From: Erysipelotrichaceae bacterium
GTDB lineage: Bacteria > Bacillota_I > Bacilli_A > Erysipelotrichales > Erysipelotrichaceae
DNA length: 64,000 nt
Assembly (NCBI GenBank): GCA_017404205.1
Contig: JAFRCV010000021.1
Location: 1 to 64,000 of the forward strand
Direction of reading: 5' to 3'
A program made the position numbers and the translations under genes. The notes beneath the pieces are model-generated. The model saw only the letters and a list, made by a program, of their open reading frames with translations, was not told where the DNA came from and did not search any database. Positions 63,666 through 64,000 of this stretch are shown here, piece after piece (position 1 is the stretch's first letter; every line of letters begins with the position of its first letter).

Positions 63666-64000
63666 ATGTTATTAACAATTGATTTAGGCAATACAAGTGC
63701 CAAATTTGCCATCTTTGATGGTAATCAACAAATATGTTTTCTAAACATAGACTCTAAACAAGATGATTATACTGCTATAATCAAAAACTTTTTGTATCGC
63801 AACAATCTAAAGGAAGATTTAATTGAAGATGTTATTATTTCTAGTGTTGTTCCAAACATTAGTAAAGTATTAGAAAAAGTGATATTAAATGTTTTTAATA
63901 AAGAAGCTATCTTTATAAGCCCAAGCAACGATTATGGAATTAAAATTGAAACAGAAAATATTGAAGAAGTAGGAAGTGATTTATTAGTGATGTGTGCTTA
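63666..64000 (+). CDS. coaX: Type III pantothenate kinase, 3' end outside window
   Basis: The first 111 codons are present. The ATP-binding TIDLGNTSAKFAIFDG and the ISSVVPNISK segment identify the CoaX acetate-kinase-like fold. The substrate motif usually written GADR reads GSDL here, so one conserved Arg is changed. It phosphorylates pantothenate in CoA synthesis. No ribosome site is seen, and the -10 is 6 nt before the ATG. Confidence 0.88.
   Translation, partial: MLLTIDLGNTSAKFAIFDGNQQICFLNIDSKQDDYTAIIKNFLYRNNLKEDLIEDVIISSVVPNISKVLEKVILNVFNKEAIFISPSNDYGIKIETENIEEVGSDLLVMCA

Overview
The window is AT-rich, walled, low-GC Gram-positive DNA (Bacillota, Bacilli-like). I base this on the gene set: a class A penicillin-binding protein, a glgC/glgD glycogen operon, an S12-S7-EF-G-EF-Tu operon, a queH-type queuosine operon and a THF riboswitch before folT. 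TGA acts as a stop and tryptophan is TGG, so this is not a code-4 mycoplasma. An uncultured gut-type Erysipelotrichales/RF39-like lineage would fit, but that is inference.

Layout. (1) 1-17371 is accessory DNA stacked on the 3' end of guaA. Three displaced copies of the guaA C-terminal codons (7410, 9005, 10777) mark old island ends. The islands carry a type I-like methylase/specificity operon with an ADP-ribosylglycohydrolase-HsdM fusion and a dead methylase-TRD protein; a decayed tyrosine recombinase; a Schlafen/AlbA_2 regulator; an inhibitor-I42-like lipoprotein; a Sel1-Sel1-J-HIRAN operon; and a radical-SAM peptide cassette with an 11-G tract inside the precursor's promoter. (2) 17372-54930 is core chromosome: guaA (synthetase domain only), a pyrophosphatase-like gene, tgt-queA-queH, the str operon with tuf, a redox/metal-GTPase cluster, a glycogen operon followed upstream by peptidase and nuclease genes, a divergent PBP, der-cmk, a sirtuin, and folT-folC-nadK. 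(3) 54931-63480 is a second accessory region: IS3 and IS21 scraps, two serine recombinases, an ORF6N-PLD protein, an XRE-ImmA pair, a DUF4417/caspase-like toxin/L7-L12-like cassette and a DUF2971 operon. It is bounded by tRNA-Leu. The window ends inside a type III pantothenate kinase gene.

How things work together. The glycogen genes make ADP-glucose (GlgC/GlgD), polymerise it (GlgA), branch it (GlgB) and debranch it (PulA). FolT imports folate under THF control and FolC polyglutamylates it. Tgt, QueA and QueH cover the last steps of queuosine synthesis.

The features most worth testing are the ADP-ribosylhydrolase/methylase operon, the probably phase-variable RiPP promoter, the caspase-like toxin cassette, and a recurring promoter layout that places a -10 element 6-7 nt before the start codon, which implies leaderless mRNAs for many core genes.
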